Assembly (NCBI RefSeq): GCF_030010215.1
Contig: NZ_JASCRR010000003.1
Location: 519,582 to 583,581 of the forward strand
Source: Tianweitania sp. UT-5YL-CI-8
GTDB lineage: Bacteria; Pseudomonadota; Alphaproteobacteria; Rhizobiales; Rhizobiaceae
Direction of reading: 5' to 3'
DNA: 64,000 bases
Below the pieces are notes generated by a model. The model had not been told where the DNA came from. It searched no databases and worked only from the letters and a program-made list of their open reading frames with translations. Every line of letters starts with the position of its first letter. Positions within the stretch are counted from its first letter, which is position 1. Below are positions 19,646-28,687 of this stretch, in pieces. The position numbers and the translations under genes were made by a program.

Positions 19646-20898
19646 CGCAGGGGTAAATCGCCGGTAACCGCCGTGTAAAACAGCGCCAAAAATGGAACCG
19701 CCGCCAAGCCCACGAGACCTCCTCGAACGTAGCGGTTGCCGATCCTGCTGTAGCCAAGGGCGGCTACAAAAGCGAATGCCGGCAGGAGACCGAAGCCATA
19801 GCGTGCCTGGATGCCGCCGGGGTATCCCGTAGCCAGATGCCGTGAGTAGGTGTTGACGAAATAGACCGAGAAGAAAAACGCCGTACCGAGCAGAATGCTG
19901 AGGATCAAGCGCGCCGTTCTCCGATCGTGGTTCCAGTTGCGATAGAGGCCAAACAGACCACACAGCATCGCTGCTCCGAGCACGTAGCGCAAAACATTAT
20001 CCCGGAAACCGAGATCGGCAAATCGGACATGGCCGTAAGGCCTCTGAAGAGAGTCCACATTGCCGGCTATGAAAAAATACATCATTTGCAACAAATCCCG
20101 CCGTGGTGCGTCCGGGTTGCGCAGCGAGAAATTGAGCGCCGGACCGTTTCCCGATCGAGGGAAAAGGCGTCCATATGTCAGATACATCGATGCATAGAAG
20201 ACACCGACCAAACCAATTGCCGCCAAAATCTTGATCATATCCGCAGGCGAGAGCTGCCGCAGTTTCAGGAACGTCTCTTTCCAAAACAGGCAGATATAGG
20301 CCAGCGCGAGACAGACGATCACCGACGCGCTCGTTGCCTTGGAGAGCGCGGCGACAACGCCGCCGATCAGCATCAGGTCGAGGGCGAAATTGCGTTCAAG
20401 ATGCCAACGCAGCAACCCCCAGAAAAACAGCGCGCAGCCCATGAAACTCAACGGGTCGTTGCTCAGCGCCCCGCCTAACGCAGGAACCATCGGGACCCCA
20501 GCCACCACGAGAAACGCAAATACCTTATCCAGCGCACCTAGGTCGAACTCGCGAAGACAGGCAGCTATGCAGGCAAAAAAGGCTGCGAGAAACATCCAGT
20601 TCGTTGTTCGAAGCAAAAAAACCGCAGGCCGGGGTTCACCGCCGATCAACCGGTACTCCGCACCGACAAGCATGTAATAGAGCGGCGGATGCTGCAGATA
20701 GTTCTTGGACTTTGCTCCAACGACCACACCGTTCCGGTAATCCGGGAACCCTTGATTTGCGACATCGGCGACATAGCCGAGATGCGCTAGTTCATCTGGA
20801 AAGGAATTGGCTTTGAAGTTGAAGGAAAAAATTGCGGAAAGGAAAAGAATGGCGGCCAGAACAAGGCCAGGGGGAACGGTTTGGCGATTGATTGTCAT
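19642..20898 (-). CDS. Polytopic GT-C-like membrane glycosyltransferase family protein
   Basis: A 418-residue protein with about ten or more hydrophobic segments. After the first span comes NSFPDELAHLGYV, an acidic pair (Asp-Glu) in the first outer loop, as in GT-C and DUF2142-type glycosyltransferases that use lipid-linked sugars. HPPLYYMLVG follows, a motif typical of ArnT/PMT-like proteins. The substrate cannot be read. It ends tail-to-tail with marC, sharing four bases. It might glycosylate an envelope component; this is inference. Confidence 0.7.
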   Translation of the reverse strand: MTINRQTVPPGLVLAAILFLSAIFSFNFKANSFPDELAHLGYVADVANQGFPDYRNGVVVGAKSKNYLQHPPLYYMLVGAEYRLIGGEPRPAVFLLRTTNWMFLAAFFACIAACLREFDLGALDKVFAFLVVAGVPMVPALGGALSNDPLSFMGCALFFWGLLRWHLERNFALDLMLIGGVVAALSKATSASVIVCLALAYICLFWKETFLKLRQLSPADMIKILAAIGLVGVFYASMYLTYGRLFPRSGNGPALNFSLRNPDAPRRDLLQMMYFFIAGNVDSLQRPYGHVRFADLGFRDNVLRYVLGAAMLCGLFGLYRNWNHDRRTARLILSILLGTAFFFSVYFVNTYSRHLATGYPGGIQARYGFGLLPAFAFVAALGYSRIGNRYVRGGLVGLAAVPFLALFYTAVTGDLPLR

Positions 20899-21106
20899 TA
20901 TAGACCGCGCTGCATCCTTGCTGCGGTAACATCACGCATCATCTCTATACAAAGGGTTGCTCGCCCATTCTGGAAGATCAGTGCTCCATCACCGCGACGG
21001 GAACGAATTTATAGAGTGAGCAAAGAATCGGCCCAGAAACCGCAGGATTTCCGAGCCGATGGACCAACAAAGCGCGAGGCCTCTTCAAAGCGACGCCAGC
21101 GTTGGC

Positions 21107-21646
21107 TCAGAATGGAATTTCGTCGTCGAGGTCCTGAGAGCCGCCACCGCCACGCGAGTTGCCACCGCCGCTTCCGCCGCCACTGCGGGAAAAGCCTTCG
21201 CTCGGGCTGGACTGGCCGAAATCGCTTCCGACGTTGCGACCGCCACCGCCGCCGGAATATCCGCCGAACTGGCCGCTGTTGTCGCCGCCCTGTCCGCGAG
21301 AATCCAGCATCTGAAGCTCGCCACGGAATTTCTGCAGCACCACTTCCGTGGTGTAGCGCTCATTGCCAGTCTGGTCCTGCCATTTGCGGGTCTGCAACTG
21401 ACCTTCGACGTAAACCTTCATGCCTTTCTTCAGATACTGCTCGGCGACCTTTGCGAGGCTGTCGTTGAAAATCACGACATTATGCCACTCGGTCTTCTCC
21501 TTACGCTCGCCCGAAGCTTTGTCGCGCCAGCTTTCTGAAGTCGCGATGCGAATGTTGACGACCGGGTCACCGGAATTCAGCCGTCGGATTTCAGGATCAG
21601 CGCCGAGATTACCGACCAAAATGACCTTGTTGACGCTACCTGCCAT
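21107..21646 (-). CDS. ssb: Single-stranded DNA-binding protein
   Basis: It binds and protects single-stranded DNA in replication, repair and recombination. The 179-residue protein has an OB-fold ([19 protein letters not shown], then [14 protein letters not shown] and [16 protein letters not shown]), a Gly/Ser-rich linker, and the acidic tail DLDDEIPF that recruits partner enzymes. The ATG is at 21646. A GTTC-N7-GTTC LexA box lies about 118 bases upstream in the divergent region. Confidence 0.97.
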   Translation of the reverse strand: MAGSVNKVILVGNLGADPEIRRLNSGDPVVNIRIATSESWRDKASGERKEKTEWHNVVIFNDSLAKVAEQYLKKGMKVYVEGQLQTRKWQDQTGNERYTTEVVLQKFRGELQMLDSRGQGGDNSGQFGGYSGGGGGRNVGSDFGQSSPSEGFSRSGGGSGGGNSRGGGGSQDLDDEIPF

Positions 21647-21763
21647 GACACCGCTCTCCTGCGCTCGTCCGAAACCATCTGAAACTGCCGCATCCTAGCG
21701 CATCGATCTGACAAATGCGCCGTCCTTGGCCGAATTGGCCGCGCACTGTCCACAGCAGTTTTT

Positions 21764-21778
21764 GTTCTCTTTTTGTTC
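21764..21778. promoter_or_regulatory. SOS (LexA) box, GTTC-N7-GTTC
   Basis: The sequence GTTCTCTTTTTGTTC is a perfect match to the alphaproteobacterial LexA operator GTTC-N7-GTTC. A TATAGT hexamer directly follows on the plus strand and could be the -10 element of a plus-strand promoter. It is 118 bases from the ssb start and may control ssb, a plus-strand transcript, or both. Confidence 0.75.
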
Positions 21779-21864
21779 TATAGTGCCTATTTAAGATTTG
21801 CAAGATATCCGCTCCAAGAATTCATGCGGGCTGACATCTATGACGAGGCCATCGCTAAAAAATA

Positions 21865-21897
21865 AAGGTCCTGTGGTCGTCAGACCAGCAGGACCTT
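21865..21897 (+). terminator. Strong hairpin, terminator or RNA structure
   Basis: AAGGTCCTG-TGGT pairs with ACCA-(G)-CAGGACCTT: nine plus four pairs with one bulged G and a six-base loop. It is followed on the plus strand by only CTT, so the U run is short. It lies about 85 bases after the SOS box and 1 base after a TAA, so it could end a short LexA-controlled transcript. Confidence 0.45.
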
Positions 21898-22288
21898 CTT
21901 ATGTCGCTTCTGCGACCATGCCGAAGCCAACTTCGACATTAAATTCGGATGCCATGCAGTTCCACTGCTGATCCGACTACAGTCTCTGATTTTGGATCAT
22001 CTCAGCAAGTTACTCGGGCTTGCCGGCGCTTTGCTTTTCAGCGAAGCCGCTGGGGACTCTCAGGTGGAGTCATACCTCACTCCTTCTTCGGTCGGTTGCA
22101 TGATCGATTGCTTCACGCATGTCCGCGGCGTCTCGCAGACTGCCAATCGTCTCAGACAGGCTTGTATTCAGCGCAAAAACAACGACAAAGCAATGATGCT
22201 CCCACGCTGACGTAACGTCAACATAGATGAGTGCAAAAGGGCAAAATGTGATCGTTACGTTACAAAGCGAATGAATGGTTCGGCCGCA

Positions 22289-23602
22289 TCATCCGCCACT
22301 GCGCTCGCGACGCAGTTTCGCCCAGTAATCCAGACGTTTTCGGATATCCCGCTCGAAGCCGCGCTCCGGTGGATCGTAGAAGGTCTGGCGTCCCATCTTC
22401 TCAGGAAAATAATCCTGGCCGGAAAAGGCATCGGGCTCGTCGTGATCGTAGCGATAACCGTCGCCGTAGCTTTCGTCCTTCATCAGTTTCGTCGGAGCAT
22501 TGAGGATATGCTTCGGCGGCAGCAGCGAGCCGAATTCCTTGGCCGCACGCATCGACGATTTGAAGGCTTTGTAAACCGCATTGGATTTGGGAGCGCTCGC
22601 CAGATAGACGCAAGCCTGCGCGAAAGCCAGCTCCCCTTCGGGCGAGCCGAGATAGTCATAGGCATCCTTGGCCGCATTGGCGATGACGAGCGCCTGCGGA
22701 TCGGCGAGCCCGATATCCTCCACCGCCATGCGCACCAGCCGACGGCCGATATAGAGCGGGTCTTCGCCGGCATCGAACATGCGCGACAGATAGTACAGCG
22801 CGGCATCGGGATCTGAGCCGCGCACCGATTTGTGCAGGGCCGAGATCAGGTTGTAATGGCCATCCTGCCCCTTGTCGTAGATCGGCGCCCGCCGCTGCAC
22901 GATGTCCTGCAACTTCTCTGCACTGAACACTTCGCCTGGGCCGGCCGCGCGCCAGACTTCCTCGGCCAGCGTCAGCGACGAACGGCCATCGCCATCCGCC
23001 ATGCGAATGAGAACCGCCCTCGCCTCTTCATCAAGCGGCAGGGGCTTACCCTCAGCCTCCTCGGCTCGAGCCAACAGCTGAGCGATGCTGTCTTCCGAAA
23101 GCGACCGGAAGACCAGCACGCGCGACCGCGACAGCAAGGCGGCGTTGAGTTCGAAGGACGGATTTTCGGTCGTCGCACCCACGAGAATAACGGTGCCGTC
23201 TTCCATCACCGGCAGGAAGGAATCCTGCTGAGCGCGATTGAACCGATGGATTTCATCCACGAACAAAAGCGTCTGCTTGCCGTTGGAGCGACGCAGGCGG
23301 GCGGCCTCGAAAACCTTTTTGAGGTCAGCAACGCCGGAGAACACCGCCGAAATCTGCTCGAAGCTCTGGCCGGTCTGCCCGGCCAGAAGCCTTGCAGCAG
23401 TGGTCTTTCCGGTACCAGGCGGCCCCCAAAAGATCATCGAGCCCAGCGACCCCGAACGGATCATCCGGGACAGCGCTCCATCCTCGCCGGTCAGATGCTC
23501 CTGGCCGACAATATCTTCGAGCCGGCCGGGTCGCAGCCGATCCGCCAGGGGACGTCCTACTGGAGACGTGTCTGCTCCGCCCGTACCGAAGAGATCGGCC
23601 AT
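22289..23602 (-). CDS. rarA: Replication-associated recombination protein A (AAA+ ATPase)
   Basis: This RarA/MgsA-family ATPase acts at stalled replication forks and is known to interact with SSB. It has Walker A GPPGTGKTT and Walker B LLFVDEIHRFN, then sensor motif GATTENPSF, and a C-terminal tetramerisation domain (SALHKSVRGSDPDAALYYL). I start at the ATG at 23602 (MADLFG, 437 residues); the upstream extension has no ribosome site and overlaps the degP-type gene's stop. It follows the DegP-like gene by 13 bases, an arrangement common in Rhizobiales. Confidence 0.95.
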   Translation of the reverse strand: MADLFGTGGADTSPVGRPLADRLRPGRLEDIVGQEHLTGEDGALSRMIRSGSLGSMIFWGPPGTGKTTAARLLAGQTGQSFEQISAVFSGVADLKKVFEAARLRRSNGKQTLLFVDEIHRFNRAQQDSFLPVMEDGTVILVGATTENPSFELNAALLSRSRVLVFRSLSEDSIAQLLARAEEAEGKPLPLDEEARAVLIRMADGDGRSSLTLAEEVWRAAGPGEVFSAEKLQDIVQRRAPIYDKGQDGHYNLISALHKSVRGSDPDAALYYLSRMFDAGEDPLYIGRRLVRMAVEDIGLADPQALVIANAAKDAYDYLGSPEGELAFAQACVYLASAPKSNAVYKAFKSSMRAAKEFGSLLPPKHILNAPTKLMKDESYGDGYRYDHDEPDAFSGQDYFPEKMGRQTFYDPPERGFERDIRKRLDYWAKLRRERSGG

Positions 23603-23615
23603 GACATGATCCGTA

Positions 23616-25103
23616 CTAGTAGCGCAACATCTGGCGCATGATGCGCCCGTCACGTTCGACGGTAAAGCGCCACCAGCGCGTGTCCTGTTCGGCGAGCGCT
23701 TTCAGCTTTTCCGTGCTGTCGATGGTTTCGCCGTTCAATTCGCGCACGATGTCGCCCGGACGAAAACCAAATCCGGCCGCAGGCGAGCCGCGATCGACAT
23801 CGATCACCGCGACACCCTTGGCATCGGCATCGACACGCAACCGCTGCGCGAGCCGGGGCGACAATTCAGCGACCTTTGCACCGGCAAACGGGCTGCGCCC
23901 GCCCAAAGTCAGCTCGGTCGACTTCATGCCCTCGGGCGCGCGCTCGAGAGCGACTTCCAGGGCCTTTTCCTCGCCCTTGCTGAACACGGCGAGCACGACC
24001 TTGGAGCCGATCGGCCGGGTCGCCAGACAGTAATCAAGCGCTTCGACATGCTCGACCGCGACATTGTCCAGGGACATGACCACGTCGCCCGGCTTGAGCC
24101 CAGCCTTGGCTGCCGGGCCGTCCGTGGTCACAGAGGAAACCAATGCTCCGAACGGACGCTCCATCCCCAGCGATTCGGCAATCTGCGATGTGACCGGCTC
24201 GAAGGCGGCGCCGATGAACGGACGCTCGAAGAACGTGCTGCCATTCTTGGCCGCATCAACGAAAGCCCGAACCATGTTGGACGGAATGGCAAAGCCTATG
24301 CCGATGGAGCCTCCGCTGCGGCTGAAGATGGCAGTGTTGATGCCGGCGAGTTGGCCCCCCATATTGATCAGCGCGCCTCCCGAATTGCCGGGATTGATCG
24401 CCGCATCCGTCTGGATGAAAAAGCCGAAATCATTGACGCCAATATGGGTGCGGGCAAGCGCCGAGACGATCCCGCTGGTCGTCGTCTGCCCGACGCCGAA
24501 CGGATTGCCGATAGCCAGCACGAGATCGCCAACCTCCAGCGCATCGGAGTCGCCGATGCCGATCACCGGAAACGGCTTGTCGGATTCAATCTTCAGAACT
24601 GCGAGATCGAGCGTCTCGTCCTTGAGCAGTATCTTGCTTTCGAATTCGCGCCCGTCTGACAAGGCGACCTTCACCTGGTCGGCGTCGCGGATGACGTGGT
24701 TGTTGGTGACCACGATGCCCGACGGGTCGACCAGAACACCCGAACCGAGCGACTGTGCCCGGCGCGGTGTTTTTCCGCCGAAGAATTGCTCGAAGAACGG
24801 ATCCCCTTCGAAGGGAGACCGCGCCCGCGTCTGCTGCGAGGCGTAGACATTGACCACCGCGGGCGCCGTCTGTTTCACCAATGGCGCAAAGGACAGTTGC
24901 ATCTGGTCGCGGCCGAGCGGCACGCGGTTGGGCGCGGCCGGAGCATTCGGATCCTGGTTGCCGCGCAGAAGATCGGTGATCACATCGGAAAGGCCGGGAT
25001 TGGGATTTTCCGGCGGCTTTGGCGGGGCATCCTGGGCCGAGGCAACGCCGGCGCAGACCAGCCACCCTCCAAGCAGGAGTACCGATACCGACTTCACGCG
25101 CAT
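23616..25103 (-). CDS. DegP/DegQ (Do) family periplasmic serine endopeptidase
   Basis: An envelope quality-control protease and chaperone. Residues 1-24 are a signal peptide (ending GVASA). The trypsin-like domain shows the triad: His in VVTNNHVI, Asp in LDLAVLKI and Ser in NPGNSGGAL. Two PDZ domains follow (GDVVMSLDNVAVEHVEALD; GDIVRELNGETIDSTEKLK). It has 495 residues from the ATG at 25103, which has AGGA eight bases upstream. Long frame extensions upstream lack support. It lies between rplQ and rarA. Confidence 0.95.
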   Translation of the reverse strand: MRVKSVSVLLLGGWLVCAGVASAQDAPPKPPENPNPGLSDVITDLLRGNQDPNAPAAPNRVPLGRDQMQLSFAPLVKQTAPAVVNVYASQQTRARSPFEGDPFFEQFFGGKTPRRAQSLGSGVLVDPSGIVVTNNHVIRDADQVKVALSDGREFESKILLKDETLDLAVLKIESDKPFPVIGIGDSDALEVGDLVLAIGNPFGVGQTTTSGIVSALARTHIGVNDFGFFIQTDAAINPGNSGGALINMGGQLAGINTAIFSRSGGSIGIGFAIPSNMVRAFVDAAKNGSTFFERPFIGAAFEPVTSQIAESLGMERPFGALVSSVTTDGPAAKAGLKPGDVVMSLDNVAVEHVEALDYCLATRPIGSKVVLAVFSKGEEKALEVALERAPEGMKSTELTLGGRSPFAGAKVAELSPRLAQRLRVDADAKGVAVIDVDRGSPAAGFGFRPGDIVRELNGETIDSTEKLKALAEQDTRWWRFTVERDGRIMRQMLRY

Positions 25104-25310
25104 GAACGAATCCTTCCAGGTCCTAGTCGCCGGCATTTGTCATCAGGATTGTGCAAATTGAAAGGCTTAAAGCAGGAAAGTGTCCTATCGACACCTCCCC
25201 GCATATGCTGGTTGCACCCAAGCGCCCTACACCACCAGCGCCGTTTTCTGCCGATTTGGAAGCGATGCCCTCACCGCCTTCGACGCAAACATAACAGACG
25301 AAACACAACA

Positions 25311-25336
25311 AAAAAGGGCCCGCAGGGGCCCTTTTT
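25311..25336 (-). terminator. Rho-independent terminator after rplQ
   Basis: On the minus strand AAAAAGGGCCC, a short loop CTGC, then GGGCCCTTTTTT form a GC-rich stem with a clean U run. It lies about 24 bases after the rplQ stop and closes the long ribosomal-protein operon. Confidence 0.88.
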
Positions 25337-25359
25337 CACATCCGGCTATCAGCCGAAAA

Positions 25360-25791
25360 TCAAGCCGCTTCGGATTCCTCGTTGGCAGCTTCTGCCTCGA
25401 GGCGGGCGCGGTCCTTGGCGCCCTTGGCATCAACGTCGCGCTCGACGAACTCGATGACTGCCAGCGGAGCATTGTCACCCTGACGGAAGCCAGCCTTCAT
25501 AATGCGAAGGTAGCCACCATTGCGGTTGGCATAGCGCGGAGCGATCGTATCGAAAAGACGCTTGACGACGCCTTCATTGCCGATCTGGGCAATGACCTGA
25601 CGGCGGGCATGCAGGTCGCCGCGCTTGCCGAGCGTGATCAGCTTCTCGACGATCGGACGCAGGTCCTTCGCCTTGGGAAGCGTGGTAACGATCTGCTCGT
25701 GCTCGAGCAGCGAGACTGCGAGGTTGGCGAACATCGCCTTCCGGTGACTTACACTGCGTGCAAAGCGGCGGCCTTTGAAACCGTGGCGCAT
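25360..25791 (-). CDS. rplQ: 50S ribosomal protein L17 (bL17)
   Basis: A large-subunit protein near the exit tunnel. The N-terminus [20 protein letters not shown] is the L17 signature, and the body contains [19 protein letters not shown]. At 143 residues it has the acidic C-terminal extension ([12 protein letters not shown]) usual in alphaproteobacteria. It is the last gene of the alpha operon, 103 bases after rpoA, and is followed by a terminator. Confidence 0.98.
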   Translation of the reverse strand: MRHGFKGRRFARSVSHRKAMFANLAVSLLEHEQIVTTLPKAKDLRPIVEKLITLGKRGDLHARRQVIAQIGNEGVVKRLFDTIAPRYANRNGGYLRIMKAGFRQGDNAPLAVIEFVERDVDAKGAKDRARLEAEAANEESEAA

Positions 25792-25894
25792 GGCTCTTAT
25801 CCTTCTTTAGTTGTTCAAGAGGCCACGGCCTCTGATGATTTTCCGCATGACCGTCGGACCGGACGGCTTGCGCCGCCGATCCTTGGAATCATGC

Positions 25895-26905
25895 TCAATA
25901 CTGGTCTTCGTAACGCTTCGCGAGATCGTCGATGTTTTCCGGAGGCCAGTCCGGCACTTCCATGCCGAGATGCAGGCCCATCGCCGCCAGAACTTCCTTG
26001 ATCTCGTTGAGAGACTTGCGGCCGAAGTTCGGCGTCCGCAGCATCTCTGCTTCCGTCTTCTGGATGAGATCGCCGATATAGACGATGTTGTCGTTCTTCA
26101 GGCAGTTAGCCGAGCGCACCGAAAGCTCGAGTTCGTCGACCTTCTTGAGCAGCGCCGGGTTGAAGGCGAGCTCGGTGACCTGTTCGGAAGCGACTTCCTT
26201 CTGCGGCTCGTCGAAGTTGACGAACAGCGCAAGCTGATCCTGCAGGATGCGGGCGGCGAATGCCACTGCGTCCTCACCCGTGATCGAACCGTCGGTCTCG
26301 ATGGTCATGATCAGCTTGTCCTTGTCGAGTTCCTCGCCGTGGCGGGTGTTCTCGATCTTGTAGGACACCTTCTTGACGGGCGAGTACAGGCTGTCGACGG
26401 GGATCAGGCCGATCGGAGCATCTTCGGCACGGTTACGGTCTGCGGGCACATAGCCCTTGCCGGTGTCGACGGTGAATTCCATGCGGATTTCAGCGCCTTC
26501 GTCCAGCGTGCAGATGACGTGGTCGGGGTTCAGGATCTCGACATCGCCAACCGTCTGGATGTCGCCGGCGAGCACGGCGCCGGGGCCCTGCTTGCGAACG
26601 ACCATGCGCTTGGGACCATCGCCTTCCATGCGGATGGCGATTTCCTTGATGTTGAGCACGATGTCGGTAACGTCCTCGCGAACGCCCGGGATCGAAGAAA
26701 ACTCATGCAGCACGCCGTCGATTTGCACCGCTGTAACAGCAGCACCGCGCAGCGACGACAAAAGCACGCGACGCAGCGCGTTGCCGAGCGTGAGGCCGAA
26801 GCCACGTTCCAGCGGCTCGGCAACCAGCGTCGTCAAGGTCTTGTTCTTGGAAGAGAACTCGACCTTGTTCGGCTTGATCAGTTCTTGCCAGTTTTTTTGA
26901 ATCAT
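25895..26905 (-). CDS. rpoA: DNA-directed RNA polymerase subunit alpha
   Basis: The alpha dimer starts polymerase assembly and contacts promoters and activators. The N-terminal domain (about residues 1-230) includes [25 protein letters not shown] linker leads to the C-terminal domain with [20 protein letters not shown] and [12 protein letters not shown], the UP-element-binding helices. Its 336 residues match the family. It sits between rpsK and rplQ as in the classical alpha operon. Confidence 0.98.
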   Translation of the reverse strand: MIQKNWQELIKPNKVEFSSKNKTLTTLVAEPLERGFGLTLGNALRRVLLSSLRGAAVTAVQIDGVLHEFSSIPGVREDVTDIVLNIKEIAIRMEGDGPKRMVVRKQGPGAVLAGDIQTVGDVEILNPDHVICTLDEGAEIRMEFTVDTGKGYVPADRNRAEDAPIGLIPVDSLYSPVKKVSYKIENTRHGEELDKDKLIMTIETDGSITGEDAVAFAARILQDQLALFVNFDEPQKEVASEQVTELAFNPALLKKVDELELSVRSANCLKNDNIVYIGDLIQKTEAEMLRTPNFGRKSLNEIKEVLAAMGLHLGMEVPDWPPENIDDLAKRYEDQY

Positions 26906-27004
26906 TGTGACTTCCTTCCGTTACCCCATCACCATTCAATCGTGATGGGCGACCTGGAAGCCGTGAAGGATCGCGCCAACCGCGCCCGCACGGCGGGTGA
27001 ATGG

Positions 27005-27394
27005 TTAGACGCGACGCTTCTTGCGCGGACGGCAACCATTGTGCGGGATCGGCGTCACGTCGCGGATCGACGTAATCGTGAAGCCGGCAGCCTGCAGCGC
27101 ACGGAGTGCGGACTCACGTCCCGAACCGGGCCCGCAAACCTCGACTTCGAGGGTGCGCATGCCATGTTCCTGGGCCTTCTTGGCAGCATCTTCAGCAGCC
27201 ATCTGCGCCGCGAACGGCGTGGACTTGCGCGAGCCCTTGAAGCCCTGCGCGCCAGCCGAAGACCAGGCAATCGAGTTGCCCTGCGCATCGGTGATGGTGA
27301 TCATCGTGTTGTTGAAGGTCGAGTTCACGTGAGCGACGCCCGACGAGATGTTCTTGCGTTCGCGACGGCGAACGCGTGTGGCTTCCTTGGCCAT
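27005..27394 (-). CDS. rpsK: 30S ribosomal protein S11 (uS11)
   Basis: This platform protein of the small subunit is near the mRNA exit. The 129-residue sequence carries [18 protein letters not shown] and the C-terminal [10 protein letters not shown], which is invariant in the family. The 129-base gap to rpsM upstream holds a long imperfect palindrome. Confidence 0.98.
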   Translation of the reverse strand: MAKEATRVRRRERKNISSGVAHVNSTFNNTMITITDAQGNSIAWSSAGAQGFKGSRKSTPFAAQMAAEDAAKKAQEHGMRTLEVEVCGPGSGRESALRALQAAGFTITSIRDVTPIPHNGCRPRKKRRV

Positions 27395-27450
27395 CTTAGT
27401 CCTTTCTTTCGATCTCTACGCCGCCGTAATGCCAGCGGCTACACCTGAGA

Positions 27451-27520
27451 AGCGAGTAGCGAAATAGCGAATAGTGTTTAGGGAAAGACCCTATTCGCCA
27501 CTCGCTACTAGCTATTCGCT
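27451..27520. repeat. Long imperfect palindrome built of AGCGARTAG units, in the rpsM-rpsK gap
   Basis: Left arm 27451-27483 and right arm 27489-27520 are about 32 bases each and complementary over most of their length, with loop AAAGA. Both arms are made of short units like AGCGAGTAG, AGCGAATAG. It could fold into a stable RNA hairpin in the mRNA or be a copy of a dispersed REP-like element. Confidence 0.75.
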
Positions 27521-27523
27521 CAA

Positions 27524-27892
27524 TTACTTCTTCTTACCAGCGATTGCCTTGGCAGGACCCTTGCGGGTGCGGGCGTTCGTGTGGGTACGCTGACCGCGAA
27601 CTGGCAGCGAACGACGGTGGCGCAGGCCGCGGTAGCAGCCCAGATCCATCAGACGCTTGATGTTCATGGAAACTTCACGGCGAAGATCGCCCTCGACCTG
27701 ATAGTCGCGGTCGATGGTTTCGCGGATCTGCAGAACTTCGGCATCCGTCAGTTGGTTTACGCGACGCTCAGCCGGGATGCCGACTTTCTCGACGATCTCC
27801 TGGGCGAACTTGGCGCCGATGCCGTGGATGTATTGCAACGCGATGACGACGCGCTTGTTGGTCGGAATATTGACGCCGGCTATACGAGCCAT
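27524..27892 (-). CDS. rpsM: 30S ribosomal protein S13 (uS13)
   Basis: This head protein of the small subunit contacts tRNA and L5. [20 protein letters not shown] at the N-terminus and [18 protein letters not shown] near the C-terminus identify it. The 122 residues end in the basic tail [13 protein letters not shown]. It is separated from adk by 198 bases that show no gene. Confidence 0.98.
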   Translation of the reverse strand: MARIAGVNIPTNKRVVIALQYIHGIGAKFAQEIVEKVGIPAERRVNQLTDAEVLQIRETIDRDYQVEGDLRREVSMNIKRLMDLGCYRGLRHRRSLPVRGQRTHTNARTRKGPAKAIAGKKK

Positions 27893-28090
27893 TTCATAAT
27901 CTCCATCTAGGCCGGTTTACCCGACATTTGAGTTTGCCCCGCGTCCGGTGGAGGCCGGCCCTTGCAGGAATTCCCGACGCATGCGTAAGCACGACGCCAA
28001 ACAGGCGCCCCACCTCGCAGCTATTGGGAGACGGGGCGCTATAGATCAGCAGTTAACAAAAGTCAACAGCAAGTCACCGGCTTTCGGCAA

Positions 28091-28687
28091 TCAGCCTGCC
28101 GAGGCGGTTTCCTTGAGCACTTCTTCGATCTGAGCGGTGACCGTGGACATATCTGCCATGCCATCCACCGTCTTCAACTCGCCGATGCCGGCATAATAGG
28201 AAGACAGCGGCGCCGTCTTCTCACGATATTCGACGAGACGCTTCTTGAACGATTCGGGATTGTCATCCGCGCGAACCGTGCCGCCTGCTGCAATCGTCTC
28301 GGCAACACGCGTCTCGATGCGCTTGATGAGGGCCGCTTCGTCGACCTTCAACTCGACAACCGCGTCGAGCGCGAGGTTTTTCTCGGCCAGGATCTCGGTG
28401 AGCGCCTTGGCCTGTGGCACGGTTCTCGGATAGCCGTCGAGAATGAAGCCCTTGGCGCAGTCCGGCTCGTCGACACGATCCGCGACAATGGCATTGACGA
28501 TCTCGTCCGAGACCAATCCACCAGCATCCATCACCGACTTTGCGCGCAGCCCGACTTCCGTTCCTGCCTTCACCGCCGCACGTAGCATGTCGCCGGTCGA
28601 CAATTGCGGAATGCCATACTTCTCGGTGAGAATCTTGGCCTGCGTCCCCTTGCCCGCTCCGGGCGGTCCCAGCAGTATCAGTCTCAT
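28091..28687 (-). CDS. adk: Adenylate kinase
   Basis: It balances ATP, ADP and AMP. The P-loop [10 protein letters not shown] is at residues 7-16. The AMP-binding region has [10 protein letters not shown] and the hinge motif [10 protein letters not shown]. The LID is short and has no zinc cysteines, with 198 residues overall, as is common in alphaproteobacteria. Its ATG overlaps the secY stop by four bases (ATGA), so it is translationally coupled to secY. Confidence 0.97.
   Translation of the reverse strand: MRLILLGPPGAGKGTQAKILTEKYGIPQLSTGDMLRAAVKAGTEVGLRAKSVMDAGGLVSDEIVNAIVADRVDEPDCAKGFILDGYPRTVPQAKALTEILAEKNLALDAVVELKVDEAALIKRIETRVAETIAAGGTVRADDNPESFKKRLVEYREKTAPLSSYYAGIGELKTVDGMADMSTVTAQIEEVLKETASAG

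Larger units (their letters stand above)
21647..22288. other. Gene-poor junction between ssb and rarA, possible rearrangement point
   Basis: About 640 bases without a convincing gene. It holds the SOS box near ssb, a strong hairpin at 21865-21897, a perfect inverted repeat TGACGT-A-ACGTCA at 22208-22220, and GTTACGTTAC at 22254-22263. Frames of 43 to 88 codons occur on the plus strand but have no ribosome site or recognisable family. In relatives uvrA is usually divergent from ssb here; nothing resembling UvrA is seen. Confidence 0.6.

Noticed and set aside
21840..21971. 43-codon frame on the plus strand through the hairpin
   Set aside because: The hairpin lies inside it and no ribosome site is seen.
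21949..22215. 88-codon and overlapping 72-codon frames on the plus strand
   Set aside because: No ribosome site, no known family, and a composition like noncoding DNA; kept only as part of the gene-poor junction.
25811..27448. 545-codon open frame on the plus strand
   Set aside because: Antisense to rpoA and rpsK.
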